Positions 19,791 through 29,476 are shown, counted from the stretch's first letter. The stretch: 34,377 nt of DNA from UBA2144 sp964506185 (GCA_964506185.1 CAZDKL010000017.1:1-34377), one strand, 5' to 3'. Notes: generated from the sequence alone by a model not told the origin. Made by a program: numbers and translations.

Positions 19791-19945
19791 NNNNNNNNNN
19801 NNNNNNNNNNNNNNNNNNNNNNNNNNNNNNNNNNNNNNNNNNNNNNNNNNNNNNNNNNNNNNNNNNNNNNNNNNNNNNNNNNNNNNNNNNACGTATTAAT
19901 ACAAATCCAGAGACGTTGGGGCGCGCAAGAGGCTTAAAAGAAATT
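19736..19945. other. False gap: 55-bp assembly overlap duplicated around 100 N
   Basis: Bases 19736-19790 and 19891-19945 are identical over 55 bases, from ACGTATTAATAC to AAAAGAAATT, on either side of exactly 100 N. This is what remains when a scaffolder joins two contigs that share one 55-base k-mer. Removing the N and one copy (155 bases) leaves one open frame of 2576 codons including the stop. Confidence 0.9.
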
Positions 19946-22900
19946 TGTAAAAGATTCATGAATGGCATGCCAAAAGAAACGCTAGAGGAATTCAGTGATG
20001 AAATGCAGGAAAATATTCTGGAGAAAGCTCTTACTAGCATGAGTGCTTCATTGTCTGTTATGGAAGGCCACCAAGGAAAAATTGGTTGGGGTAATGTAGG
20101 TGCGGTATTTTTGGCCGGTATTAAATGCACACGTCTAGGTAAAAGTAGAACGCGTACTTATCCAGTAAGTGTTGATGGCAGATCAGAATCAATCGCACAG
20201 ACGTCAGCTGAAATAAGATCAGACGCAGAGTCAAGAGGAGCAATCGTTACCGACTTCGGAGGGGGAGTACTGTCTATTCAACACCAAGCTGTTGATGCGA
20301 ATGGTGATCCAACAGGCGAATATGTAACGGAACAATTCAGGCCGCTTACGAAGAAGGAGATGAAGAAGCTTGATAGGCAAGCTCAAGAACATGAAATGAG
20401 TCAAGACGTTGAAGAAAAGATGCAACGCGAACGTGATGCAACACTCGAAATGGCTCAGGAAGTAGAAGGACTACAAGATCTTGATCCGGAATCTAAACTG
20501 GCTGACGCAATCTTCGAAGCACATAGTGTTGAGCCTACAGGAGTACGTGAGGATGGGAGCAAATATTACACAGCTCAGGATATCGCAGAGAAAGCTCGCA
20601 TTGTTCAGGAAGCAATGCAGCCGGACGATGGTTCCAAACTTACTCCGGAACAGAGAGCTAAAAATAAGAAGATAAGAGAAGATCTTATTCGTGGAAGGAT
20701 ACTTGGGAATCCAGAGTTTATGGTGGATTCCGAAGAAGTACTTACCGGGTCGGAAGGGCTGAGGGCATTGCTTAAGGAATATGGTATATACCAAGGATTT
20801 ACAGCTGATGAAGCATTACATGAGTTGATTATAAAACGAGCAAACTCTACAGAACCTTTAAGTGTTGATCATAAGAGACAAGCTGAAGAGGTTTATCGAT
20901 GGACTTTAACTCTTGCTTACCCGGAAACAGTACGCAAGTTTCAGGAAGTTTTTGATATTTCAAACGAGCGAGCACACGAAATTGCAGTAGAATATGCTAA
21001 TAATGCATATCAAGAAGAAACTAGATTATTCCAGGAAGGAGGTGAATATAAGCATTTACATACATCAATGCTCGATAATAAATTACATAAATTAATTGAA
21101 GATCATGGCGTGAGTATCGATGAAATAGATGGGGTAAGAGAAGATGCCACCTCCTTATGTGATGGGATAGGCAATGCCGTTGGCATGGATACAATAAATA
21201 GTAGAATGGGGGAATGGCGTAGGAAGCAGGGCGATGCAGGTAAAGATAAAATAGTTGATTATCAGTTGCGTGCTGCTGTGGCAGAAGCTGTAAGAAGAGG
21301 TGATAGTAAACTTTTATTGAATTTGGAAAGTGCCATTGAAACACAACAAAAAAGCTCTATATATTTAAATCAGTTAGCTATTGAAATTAATCTTCATTCT
21401 GAAGAGGAAGGATCCGTTCTGGATTTATCTTTGGATACTAACAACAAGATGCTATGGAGAAAATTATATAGAAGAGGTGGTAAAGAAAAAGCTGCTGCTA
21501 TGAGTGAATTGAAAAAGTGTCTTAATTCATTTGGACTTAATCCGGACAGAGTAACTAGAGCAATTGAAAATGCATCAACAACAGAAGCGGAAATCAGACA
21601 AGCACCAGATGAATACAATGAAGACTATGTTTATGAAGGTGTTGCAATGAGAATCGTGGACAACATAACTACTTTAGAATCTGAGGTAAAAGGAGCTGTA
21701 AAGCATTTTCATGAAAAACGCGGTATCAATTTATTCAACAGGTATCCAACTGAAATTTTGACTGAAATATACGAACAGGAAACAGGAAAAGCAGCACCAG
21801 GTATGAAAATAAAAGGCCACATGTTGATCCTAGATCCTGAAAGCGACTATAACGGTGCGTTTGAAACTCCTGATCAAATTAGAAAAATAGCAAAAGAAGC
21901 AAAAGACAAAGGTTTTGCTTTGCACATAGCGGAATCGGGGACTCGTTATAGCAGATACCGCCAGCTTGTAAGGTGCAGAAGGGAATTTGGACCTCTGCAT
22001 CACGCAGTAATTGGGGGACACACTTCAGAATCACAAATAATGCAACTTGGTCCTAATCCAGAGGATGTGATCACAGGTAAAGAACTGCAGAATCTAATAA
22101 AAAAGAAAAAGAAAAACAAATTAAGCGAAAAAGAACAAAAACTATTAAACAAAATAAAAGAATTCTTTGATCCTGATGCAGTTATATATTTCAAAGCTTG
22201 CAGTAGTGGATTGGCAGGCGGAATTGCAGATAGATCATCCGATTTAATCAATGTTAGGACAGTGGGTCCGGAAAGCCCCACGAACATTAAAACAATAAGA
22301 CTTGATCTTGGAGAAGTAGAATTTCATAAAGGAATCGCAGCCAAGATGTATTTCCCAAGTGCCGAGAAGCAGGCAGAGTATGAAGCTGCGGTGGAGAGTA
22401 CAGCACAACGTGCAGAGCTTATGGAATTGGCTCAAGCTGCCCGCTATGGAAAACCAGAGCAACTTAGAGCAAGATTAGAAGCTGGACCTGAAATCGATCC
22501 TCAAATGCACAGTGATCTTATACGGGAAGTAGCTTTTGATGAATACACGGTATTCAGTGAAGAGGAAAAGCAAATGCTCGACAACGGAAATATATACGAT
22601 GTGATCATTTCTCAAAGATTGAAAGGTGCACGCAAAGATACTGCGGATGATGCTGATCATTCATACGCTAGATACAGAATGCGTGACCTTGCGGATTCTG
22701 GTTTGATTACTGCAGAGGATGCTGAACATGATCTTAATCTCACATCAGAATCAGAAACTTCAGAATCTACAGTAGAGGATGCAGAAACCGATAGCGAGAC
22801 TGTTGTCGACGCAGATCTGGAAACCCAATGTACGAGATGCAGAGAGAGACTTAGTAAAACAGATGCAGAATTACGAGAAAGATTCATGCAAGAAAAAGCA

Positions 22901-24622
22901 GTAATAGAACTAGAAGGAGATCCTGCTGCACAGAAGAAAATGATTGAAAGCAGGATTAAAGCATATCGAGATTCAGTAGATATGATCTCTTCGCCGGAAA
23001 TTCAGAGAAGAACAAGAAAGGTCTTTGAAACCAAATTTGGAAAAGTAGAAATGTCTCCGGAGGCAGAACAAAGATTAATGGATCATATAAACGAGCTTGC
23101 TCTCGAACAGCAACTCGACAACCCTGAGCAATATGTAAGCCATGGTTTCGACCATTCATTGAACGTTATGGATCAGATAGAAAGAACTGTAGAAATGAAT
23201 CCTAAAATCGCTGAGTACATGCAAAATATGTACGGACTTAGCGCTGCAGAATCAGCATTTATGTTAAAAATGGTTGGAGTATTCCATGACTTCGGATATC
23301 CGGAGCTAGGCAAGCGCGGTGATGGAGGTCTTGGAAAAGCTCTTCACGCAGCAACCGGCGCGGAGATAGCAGCAAATCCTGAGCTTAGAGCTATGATGCG
23401 CGAAGCTCTAAAAGTGGGTGAAGCTGACGGTATCAGCGAAGCTCAATTTGAAAAGCTAATGCATGATTTTCGAGATTCGATTCTTTATCACTCTGCTGAT
23501 AAGGTTGAGGTATTTCGTGACACAAAAATAAAGTTAGGACACGGAGAATTTATCGTAGACTCAGAAAATATTGTTGATATTTTCACGGAATACTATGCAG
23601 AAAACCAGCAAACTGAAGCGATTACAATTCAATGCTCCGAAGAAGTGGAGGCAAAAATACGAGAACGACTTGGACCGGAAGGGGTTGGGGATATCAAATT
23701 TGAGCGCCCAAATGAGAGAGATCTAACAATGCATGAGGGTCAGCAAAGATTTCGTGGACGTTCTGTAGATCTGAGCACAGGTAAAGATGAGATGCTTGGA
23801 ATTCAATATAAAGAGGTAGGAGTCGATGAAGATCCTATGAACTTTATCATACGACTTACGGACAACTGCGATATGACTCCGGAACGTTTTTCTGCGCTTC
23901 AGAGAACAGAGGCCTTTAGTAGTCTTTACCGAAAGTTATTCCCATTTGAAGGACAAATTCCTCCTACAGGACAGGTCATGGAAGTACTAGAACAAAAAAC
24001 TGCAGATACAAGAGCAATACTAGATGAGTTTGCCGAATGTCAAAGAAGTCTAAATAGTCCTGAACTGGATGCAATTGTTAAAAGAGTACAAAACGGAGAA
24101 AGCGTTAGCGCAAAAGAATTAAGAAATGCATTCAAGAGCGCTGTTATTGATAAAGTGATGATAGAAAATCATGACGAATTGGTCACAACAGCTCAAAGGC
24201 TAGGTATCGATCCCGAAATTTTCGCAACAAAATTCCGCAAGATAGGCATGTCTCAAAATACACAAACAATGCGACACTTTGGTGGATGCGAACCTGTTCA
24301 GAGTGTCGATCTTCAGGAAAGAACGGGATACCCCGGCGAAATGGAACTATCTGTTACTGTGGATAGAGAAACTTATGAAAGGCTTAATAGAGAAACAGTA
24401 CAAGAAAAATCTAGCGATACAGATGGGTCTAGTGTTGTTGTTAATGTTTCGCTCGGCGATTACCAAATATGGCGTGCCTACGAAGCATTTCGTAGTCTCA
24501 GGCAACCTGGTGGCAAACCTATACGCATAGTAGTCAGAGATCAAAACGGTCAACCAATGCATGGAGAGGGGACCGACTTTGAATCACATTTCCAAGCACA
24601 AAACGAACTACCACCTTCATAA
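19891..24622 (+). CDS. Giant protein, C-terminal part: caspase-like and HD phosphohydrolase domains
   Basis: Numbering uses the restored 2575-residue protein. Residues 1018-1640 are mostly helical and charged. About 1637-1800 resembles a caspase-fold (clan CD) peptidase. It has a strand MLILDPESDYNGAF, a helix, a strand ALHIAES, then HHAVIGGHT with candidate catalytic His1709, and AVIYFKACSSG with candidate Cys1769. A Lys-rich linker separates the last two. A CxxC (CTRC) lies near 1980. About 2083-2325 is an HD domain: His2083 and His2087 (HGFDH), His2131-Asp2132 (FHDFGYP), and Asp2323 (LTDNCDM). HD domains hydrolyse phosphoesters, often nucleotides. The C-terminus is unassigned. A TTG at 19916 is not a real start; it lies in the duplicated 55 bases. 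Substrate and role are unknown; peptidase activity is inferred from motifs only. Confidence 0.85.
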
Positions 24623-24635
24623 TTTTTGAATTTTA

Positions 24636-24641
24636 TATAAT
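24636..24641 (+). promoter_or_regulatory. -10 TATAAT before the 247-residue unknown gene
   Basis: A perfect TATAAT in an AT-rich spacer ends 25 nt before the ATG at 24667. There is no good -35. It suggests the gene can be transcribed separately from the giant gene 44 bases upstream. Confidence 0.45.
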
Positions 24642-24666
24642 ATTTACTTGGATTTCCCAAAATAAT

Positions 24667-25410
24667 ATGAACGCAGAAACAGGAGCACCACCGTCGGAAG
24701 CACCAAAAAGAAAAATGACTCTTAATGAAATGTTGGCAAAAGGAAGAGCTGCAGAGAATGCAGATACATTTCAGGGTCAGTTACTTGCAAGCCTAGAAGA
24801 GCGTGCTGCTAGAGAGTCCACAGTAGCCAGATGGGAAAGTGGTAAGTTTGGAAGAGATACATTCCATTATGGCGATGATACTGCTCTTATTCAGTGGCAC
24901 AACGAAGGTGGTACCATGAAGGACTATGCACAAATGCTCGATATGCAAAAGGGATGGTGGCGCGAGACTTACTTTGAAGGGAAGCGTGGTGGTGACTTGG
25001 ATAGAATTGGATTAATTGCTCCAACCTTTAATGAATTACTATCTTTCTATGCGACAGACAGAGTAGAGGAGTTTAGTCTTCCAAGGCTACTTGCAGATGC
25101 AGGTAAAAGTGATGACTCAGTCACTTCGCAGTACATCGAAGGCGATGTGACTGTTTCGGGAAGTACTGACAACCCTGGTAGGGTAGCCACCGAAGCAATT
25201 GCCAAATTCCTAGTTGGTATCATGCCTTCCGGATATTCCGCTGAATTCAGTAACGGAGGAGGGGATACTATGTTGGCTTTACGAATTGTACCGCAGAATA
25301 GAGATGCTCAGCTGGCGGTTATTAATGGAGGAAAGCCCATTGAAGAAGTAGTTGATAGCATTTTATCAAATCGAGATGCACTTGTTGACTTTCTTAGAGA
25401 AAGTCTTTAG
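24667..25410 (+). CDS. Unknown 247-residue protein downstream of the giant gene
   Basis: I do not recognise this family. There is no signal peptide or membrane helix. The first 35 residues are polar and proline-containing (TGAPPSEAPKRKMTLNEM), then follows a compact globular-looking protein with aromatic-rich segments (FGRDTFHYGDDTALIQWHN, MQKGWWRETYFEG) and a C-terminal helix NRDALVDFLRESL. It lies 44 bases after the giant gene on the same strand and 49 bases before the ATPase gene. That makes it a candidate partner of either, but an internal TATAAT suggests some independence. The stop is TAG. Confidence 0.75.
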   Translation: MNAETGAPPSEAPKRKMTLNEMLAKGRAAENADTFQGQLLASLEERAARESTVARWESGKFGRDTFHYGDDTALIQWHNEGGTMKDYAQMLDMQKGWWRETYFEGKRGGDLDRIGLIAPTFNELLSFYATDRVEEFSLPRLLADAGKSDDSVTSQYIEGDVTVSGSTDNPGRVATEAIAKFLVGIMPSGYSAEFSNGGGDTMLALRIVPQNRDAQLAVINGGKPIEEVVDSILSNRDALVDFLRESL

Positions 25411-25424
25411 ATATGACCTAAATC

Positions 25425-25453
25425 TTTAAATAAAACACAAATTATGATATAAT
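25425..25453 (+). promoter_or_regulatory. Promoter TTTAAA-17-TGaTATAAT, leaderless ATPase gene
   Basis: A perfect TATAAT with extended TGn (25445-25453) has a 4/6 -35 (TTTAAA, 25425-25430) at 17 nt. The -10 ends 3 nt before the ATG at 25457 and 6 nt before the ATG at 25460. Transcription would start at about 25460, so the second ATG is the likely start of a leaderless mRNA. Confidence 0.6.
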
Positions 25454-25459
25454 CAAATG

Positions 25460-26560
25460 ATGGAAAAAAATTGGAAAGCCATGGACGGCTCCGAGCTACT
25501 CGACACCCTGCAGCAATACTCTGTAGAAGAGGGGATCGCTGACATGCACTTCTCGCCTGAAAAAACGTTTGTAAGACTGGAAGTTCGTTTACACGGAGTT
25601 CTAAAGAAGCTTGATGAACTAGAAATGAAGAATTACATAGAGCTTGTTAGACGAGTAAAATTCGCATCAAAACTAAAATTGAATATCACAAATATTCCAC
25701 AAGATGGACAATATACATTCGAAGCACCAGGAAGAACCGTTAACGTTCGTGTTGCTACCATACCCTCAAGATTCGGAGAAACACTTACTCTTCGTCTTCT
25801 TGACCCTAATAAGGGTATTGTCCCTCTGGAAAAGCTCGGATTTCCCAAAGAAATTCACGAAAGCTTGGATGCTCTTGTAAAACTTCCAAATGGACTGATT
25901 TTGGTAACGGGACCTACGGGATCCGGCAAAACTACTACGCTCTATGCACTGCTTAAATGCATGGCCGGTAAGGAGAGAAACATAATTACTCTCGAAAATC
26001 CGATTGAGTATGAGTTGGAGGGGATAGTTCAAAGCCAGATTGATCACGAACATGACTACACATTCGCAAGCGGGCTTAGATCCATACTACGTCATGACCC
26101 TGATGTTATTCTTGTGGGTGAGATACGAGACTTGGAAACTGCACAAACTGCAATTGATGCGGCACTTACGGGACACTTGGTTATGTCGACTCTGCACACA
26201 AACTCAGCTATTGAAGCAATCCCAAGGCTTCTTTCTATGGGAGTAAGTCCATACACATTTGCTCCATCACTCAGAGCCATACTTGCACAAAGGCTTATCA
26301 GAACGCTTACTGATGAATGCAAGAAAGATGGTTCAAATTGCGATCCAATGTCCCATGAGACATACGGAGGACAAATGGCATTGCCAGAATTGCTGATAAT
26401 CACTCCAAGTATTAGGGAATTGATTCTATTGAACGAAACAGCTTCTACTATTAAAAATCAGGCTGAAAAAGAGGGGTATATGACAATGAGCACATGGGGA
26501 GACAGACTTGTAAAGGATAAAACAACGTCAATGTCGGAGGTTATGAGAGTTAGTATATAG
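25460..26560 (+). CDS. PilB/GspE-type secretion or pilus ATPase
   Basis: A 366-residue AAA-like ATPase of the GspE/PilB/PilT superfamily that powers type IV pilus or type II secretion machines. Positions are counted from the ATG at 25457, one residue longer. Motifs are Walker A GPTGSGKTT (about 152-160), an Asp-box region with ENPIEYELEG, Walker B PDVILVGEIRD (about 215-225) and a His box GHLVMSTLHTN. The N-terminal half is the usual N2 domain with DMHFSPEKTFVRLEVRLHGVL. It lacks the N1 domain of full PilB (about 560 residues). The usual four-Cys zinc motif is reduced to C...C (DECKKDGSNC). No pilin or platform gene is adjacent; a membrane FecR/Ig protein follows. It could drive pilus assembly or retraction; family assignment is sure, the exact role is not. 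Confidence 0.9.
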   Translation: MEKNWKAMDGSELLDTLQQYSVEEGIADMHFSPEKTFVRLEVRLHGVLKKLDELEMKNYIELVRRVKFASKLKLNITNIPQDGQYTFEAPGRTVNVRVATIPSRFGETLTLRLLDPNKGIVPLEKLGFPKEIHESLDALVKLPNGLILVTGPTGSGKTTTLYALLKCMAGKERNIITLENPIEYELEGIVQSQIDHEHDYTFASGLRSILRHDPDVILVGEIRDLETAQTAIDAALTGHLVMSTLHTNSAIEAIPRLLSMGVSPYTFAPSLRAILAQRLIRTLTDECKKDGSNCDPMSHETYGGQMALPELLIITPSIRELILLNETASTIKNQAEKEGYMTMSTWGDRLVKDKTTSMSEVMRVSI

Positions 26561-26562
26561 CA

Positions 26563-26600
26563 ATTAGCAAATTAGCAGATTGGCAGATTAGCTAATCTGC
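26563..26600. repeat. ATTAGCA direct repeats ending in an 18-bp perfect palindrome
   Basis: ATTAGCAAATTAGCAGATTGGCAGATTAGC-type short direct repeats, cited here in parts, are followed at 26583-26600 by GCAGATTAGCTAATCTGC, which is its own reverse complement. It lies 22 nt after the ATPase stop. There is no T-tract, so this is a repeat or binding site rather than a standard terminator. Confidence 0.55.
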
Positions 26601-26657
26601 TGTTGGTGATTAAGACTTGCAAAGCAGTATACATATCAAATAACATGTAATACCTTT

Positions 26658-28436
26658 ATGGTCAGACACCGCCACCGCCGGGGTTTTTACCCGCTGGCTC
26701 AGACTTCTACACTGCCTTCCGTAATGAAGAGAGTTGTGCTTCTTATCGTACTGGGAATTTTGTTTTTCTGGATTGGTACAAAAATACTTTCATCTTTCGG
26801 AGTAGGAAATACCATCAAACAAAATCCTGTCAGATTATCAGTTGAAGAACAAGGGTCGGTAAGCGTATCAATAGAAGGAGAAAATCCGAAAAGGGCGGAA
26901 GATCAATTAAAACTTTATCCGCGTGATCGCGTTCAAACAGGCGGAAGGTCTAATGCAGTACTTTCATTTTTCGATGGCACTATCGTGCGTATGGACGAGC
27001 AGACAGAAGTTCATATTCATAAAAGCGCTCATGGAGAAAAATCATCTGAATTCTCACTGGAATTGCTTAATGGTTCTATATGGGTAGCATCTCCCTCAAA
27101 GGAATCTTTTACAGGAAGTATTCTAAGGGAAATTACCACATCTAATATTAAAATGAATATTCCATCAGGGACAGAAGCTATGGTCAGCCCAATATCATTA
27201 GCTGTATTTTCTTCAGATGATTTAGGACTTATGGTGTGGCTTACTGGTAATAAAGAAAACATAATAATTGGTGAGGGGCAAAAGATAGTAGTGCCCGACA
27301 AAGAAGCTATAACCGGCAATGGTTATAAATACAGGTCACCGTTGGATCCTACGGTAGTTCAGTCCCCATTTTTGGAGCAAAGCAAACGCGAGTATTCAAT
27401 TCTTAGCCAAAAGTCAGATGAAAAAGAGATTGTAACTGAGCCTGAAATCGAGGAGCCCTTGGCAGTATCTCAGCCTCAAGACGGTATTACTGTATCTACC
27501 AGTACGATTAAGATATCTGGATCTATTGGCCCAAATGTAGCAAGTGTTAGAATTAATGGATATAACCTGGTTTTGGAAGAAGGAGAAAGAACATTCACAC
27601 AGGACCTTTCACTGCCTGATGAAGATCAAGTGAGTATATTAATCGAAGCCTTAGACTCTGATGGAGTGGTGCTTGCTGAAAAGCGTCGATCAGTGCGCAG
27701 AGATCGGGAACCTCCGGCACCACCTGTAATAACTTCACCGGCAAAAGGAGGAGAAACATACCTGACTTCTAAAGAGGACATTGAAATAACTGGAAAGGTA
27801 ACAAAAGACATTATCGGTATCGAAGTTAACGACTACAGGCTTCAGCTTTTTGAACAGGGCAACGACTCCTGGAGTTACTTGGCAAGTAACAAACTTGGCA
27901 ACTTTAAATTTGGAGAAAATGTATTTACCATTACTGCAATTAATAAAGGAGGATATAAATCGGAGCCAACCGTTCTCACAATAATATTGGGAGAAGGTGA
28001 GGAGGGGATACTAGAAGAAACACCAGCCTCCGCCGAGGCTACGGCCGGCAGGGAGGAAACAGAAGAATCAGAAGATTCAGAGGAGTCATTAACTCCTGAT
28101 GACGACGCAGAAGAGTCAGCTTCAATAGACTACACCCCACTAGCGCCCGGTACTCTGCAGGTAACAGGGCCAACTCCTGGCACATCTCATACAGCAACAG
28201 GTAGTTCATTCCTATTGGAGGGTACAACTGTCCCACAAACCCATAGCGTGTATGTTAATGATTATAAACTCAGGCTATATGAATCCGGAAAAGACTTCTG
28301 GAATTATATTGCCGACACAAAAATGGGAACGCTTCACAGGGGAACAAATATATTCCGAATTACATCTCGAGATATAGATGGGAAGTTGCTAGATGAGATT
28401 GAATATATGGTTAGGTATGATCCTCGATCTAATTAG
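26658..28436 (+). CDS. Membrane-anchored FecR-domain protein with three Ig-like repeats
   Basis: A 592-residue protein with a short basic cytoplasmic N-terminus (MVRHRHRRGF) and one membrane helix at about 24-46 (KRVVLLIVLGILFFWIG). It then has a FecR-like beta domain at about 70-215 (LYPRDRVQTGGRSNAVLSFFDGT and following). Three related Ig-like or glucodextranase-B-like repeats lie at about 280-350, 362-450 and 505-590. The last two share VNDYRLQLFEQG / VNDYKLRLYESG. An acidic linker at about 455-500 contains PASAEATAGRE, encoded by a common short repeat. The C-terminal part should lie outside the membrane. Surface or envelope structure is the likely role. Its last 8 bases overlap the convergent RluD-type gene. 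Confidence 0.85.
   Translation: MVRHRHRRGFYPLAQTSTLPSVMKRVVLLIVLGILFFWIGTKILSSFGVGNTIKQNPVRLSVEEQGSVSVSIEGENPKRAEDQLKLYPRDRVQTGGRSNAVLSFFDGTIVRMDEQTEVHIHKSAHGEKSSEFSLELLNGSIWVASPSKESFTGSILREITTSNIKMNIPSGTEAMVSPISLAVFSSDDLGLMVWLTGNKENIIIGEGQKIVVPDKEAITGNGYKYRSPLDPTVVQSPFLEQSKREYSILSQKSDEKEIVTEPEIEEPLAVSQPQDGITVSTSTIKISGSIGPNVASVRINGYNLVLEEGERTFTQDLSLPDEDQVSILIEALDSDGVVLAEKRRSVRRDREPPAPPVITSPAKGGETYLTSKEDIEITGKVTKDIIGIEVNDYRLQLFEQGNDSWSYLASNKLGNFKFGENVFTITAINKGGYKSEPTVLTIILGEGEEGILEETPASAEATAGREETEESEDSEESLTPDDDAEESASIDYTPLAPGTLQVTGPTPGTSHTATGSSFLLEGTTVPQTHSVYVNDYKLRLYESGKDFWNYIADTKMGTLHRGTNIFRITSRDIDGKLLDEIEYMVRYDPRSN
28026..28053 (+). repeat. In-frame short repeat encoding PASAEATAGRE
   Basis: A GC-rich 28-base segment (GCCTCCGCCGAGGC hairpin followed by TACGGCCGGCAGGG) sits in an AT-rich gene and encodes PASAEATAGR in a disordered linker. 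I recall this nucleotide motif as a recurrent intergenic repeat in candidate-phyla genomes; its composition differs sharply from the flanks. Confidence 0.55.
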
Positions 28437-29295
28437 GAAAATGCTTATTGATATCAATAGGAGCCTCAACGTCAATCCTTTCGTCTGACATTGAGCTAAA
28501 TGAAAGCCTTTGAGCATGTAGGCATAATCCTTCGATTCCAAGCTTAGCTGAAATCTTCTTACTCTCACTTGTTCCATAAGAAGAATCACCAAGTATTGGA
28601 TGTCCAATTGATCTCATATGGACTCTTATCTGATGAGTCCGACCTGTATGGAGATCACATTCAACTAAAGCTGATTCTTCTCGTGATTCCAAAGTTCTAT
28701 ATGAAGTCTTCGCATCTCTGCTTGATCTCGTCTTGAAGATAGACATCAAAGTTCTATTGACCAAATTTCTTCCAATCGGAGCATCGATTATTGCCGACAC
28801 AGGAGAGGGGATTCCCGAAATTAATGCTAAGTATGTTTTCTTAACAGTTCTTTCAGCAAATTGTTTTTGAAGGAATGCAAGAGACTCCTCTGATTTTGCA
28901 ATAAGGAGACAGCCAGTAGTTTCTTTATCCAGACGATGAACTAGAAATCCATCGGATCCTAAGATGGAGGTGACTCCATTCAAAATCGTATTCTCATCTT
29001 TGCCCATCGTAAGCGACGGATGGACTGCAATACCGGCAGGCTTATTAATAACCAAACAAGAGTCATCCTCATATAAAATATCAAGATTAAGATCTACTGG
29101 ATTGATACGCTCATCTGAGTCCTTCTCAGAAATTTTTTCACATTTAATTTCATCGCCGTCTTTGACTACAAATGCCGGCTTCTTAACAACTTTACCATTA
29201 ACCATTACCTGACCATTCTTGATCATCTTACTGGCTTTTGATCGACTCAGGACTATCTCTCTTTCCGCCAATGCAGCATCTAATCGCTTTTCCAT
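28429..29295 (-). CDS. rluD: RluA/RluD-family 23S rRNA pseudouridine synthase
   Basis: A 288-residue enzyme that isomerises uridine to pseudouridine in large-subunit rRNA. Residues 1-55 are an S4 RNA-binding domain (RLDAALAEREIVLSRSKASK, then VMVNGKVVKKP). The catalytic domain shows the family motif HRLDKETTGCLLIAKS with catalytic Asp123, followed by KTYLALISG and RTHQIRVHM..GHPILGDSSYG. Length and the S4 domain fit RluD better than RluA, but the exact target uridines cannot be read from sequence. Its 3' end overlaps the convergent FecR gene by 8 bases. The spacer to the divergent tyrS contains a REP-like palindrome. Confidence 0.9.
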   Translation of the reverse strand: MEKRLDAALAEREIVLSRSKASKMIKNGQVMVNGKVVKKPAFVVKDGDEIKCEKISEKDSDERINPVDLNLDILYEDDSCLVINKPAGIAVHPSLTMGKDENTILNGVTSILGSDGFLVHRLDKETTGCLLIAKSEESLAFLQKQFAERTVKKTYLALISGIPSPVSAIIDAPIGRNLVNRTLMSIFKTRSSRDAKTSYRTLESREESALVECDLHTGRTHQIRVHMRSIGHPILGDSSYGTSESKKISAKLGIEGLCLHAQRLSFSSMSDERIDVEAPIDINKHFPN

Positions 29296-29388
29296 CTTGC
29301 CTATTGTGCATATAAAAATGAAAATACGGAATCAAATTCTCAAAAACATCAATTTTTCTTTAAGAATGCAATTTACTTTTCCTTATCT

Positions 29389-29430
29389 CCTCTCCCCCAC
29401 ATATGGGGGAGAGGGTAGGGTGAGGGGGCT
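29389..29430. repeat. REP-like palindrome CCTCTCCCCCA-cata-TGGGGGAGAGG
   Basis: A perfect 11-bp stem (29389-29399 with 29404-29414) and 4-base loop is followed by GTAGGGTGAGGGGG. This CCCTCACCCTA..CCTCTCCCC type is widely recurrent in bacteria. It sits between two divergent genes (rluD and tyrS), so it is not acting as a normal 3' terminator. Related fragments may underlie SPLPEG in the lipoprotein gene at 8504-9364. Confidence 0.6.
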
Positions 29431-29476
29431 GTGAGTTGAGGAAATGTATAACCTGGTGCGGAATTAACCAAATCTG

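Noticed and set aside
19916..19945. TTG start of a separate 1568-residue gene after the gap
   Set aside because: The start lies in the 55-base duplicated assembly overlap, and the same codons occur inside the upstream gene in the same phase.
29389..29430. Rho-independent terminator
   Set aside because: A good hairpin, but it has no U-tract on either strand and lies between divergently transcribed genes.
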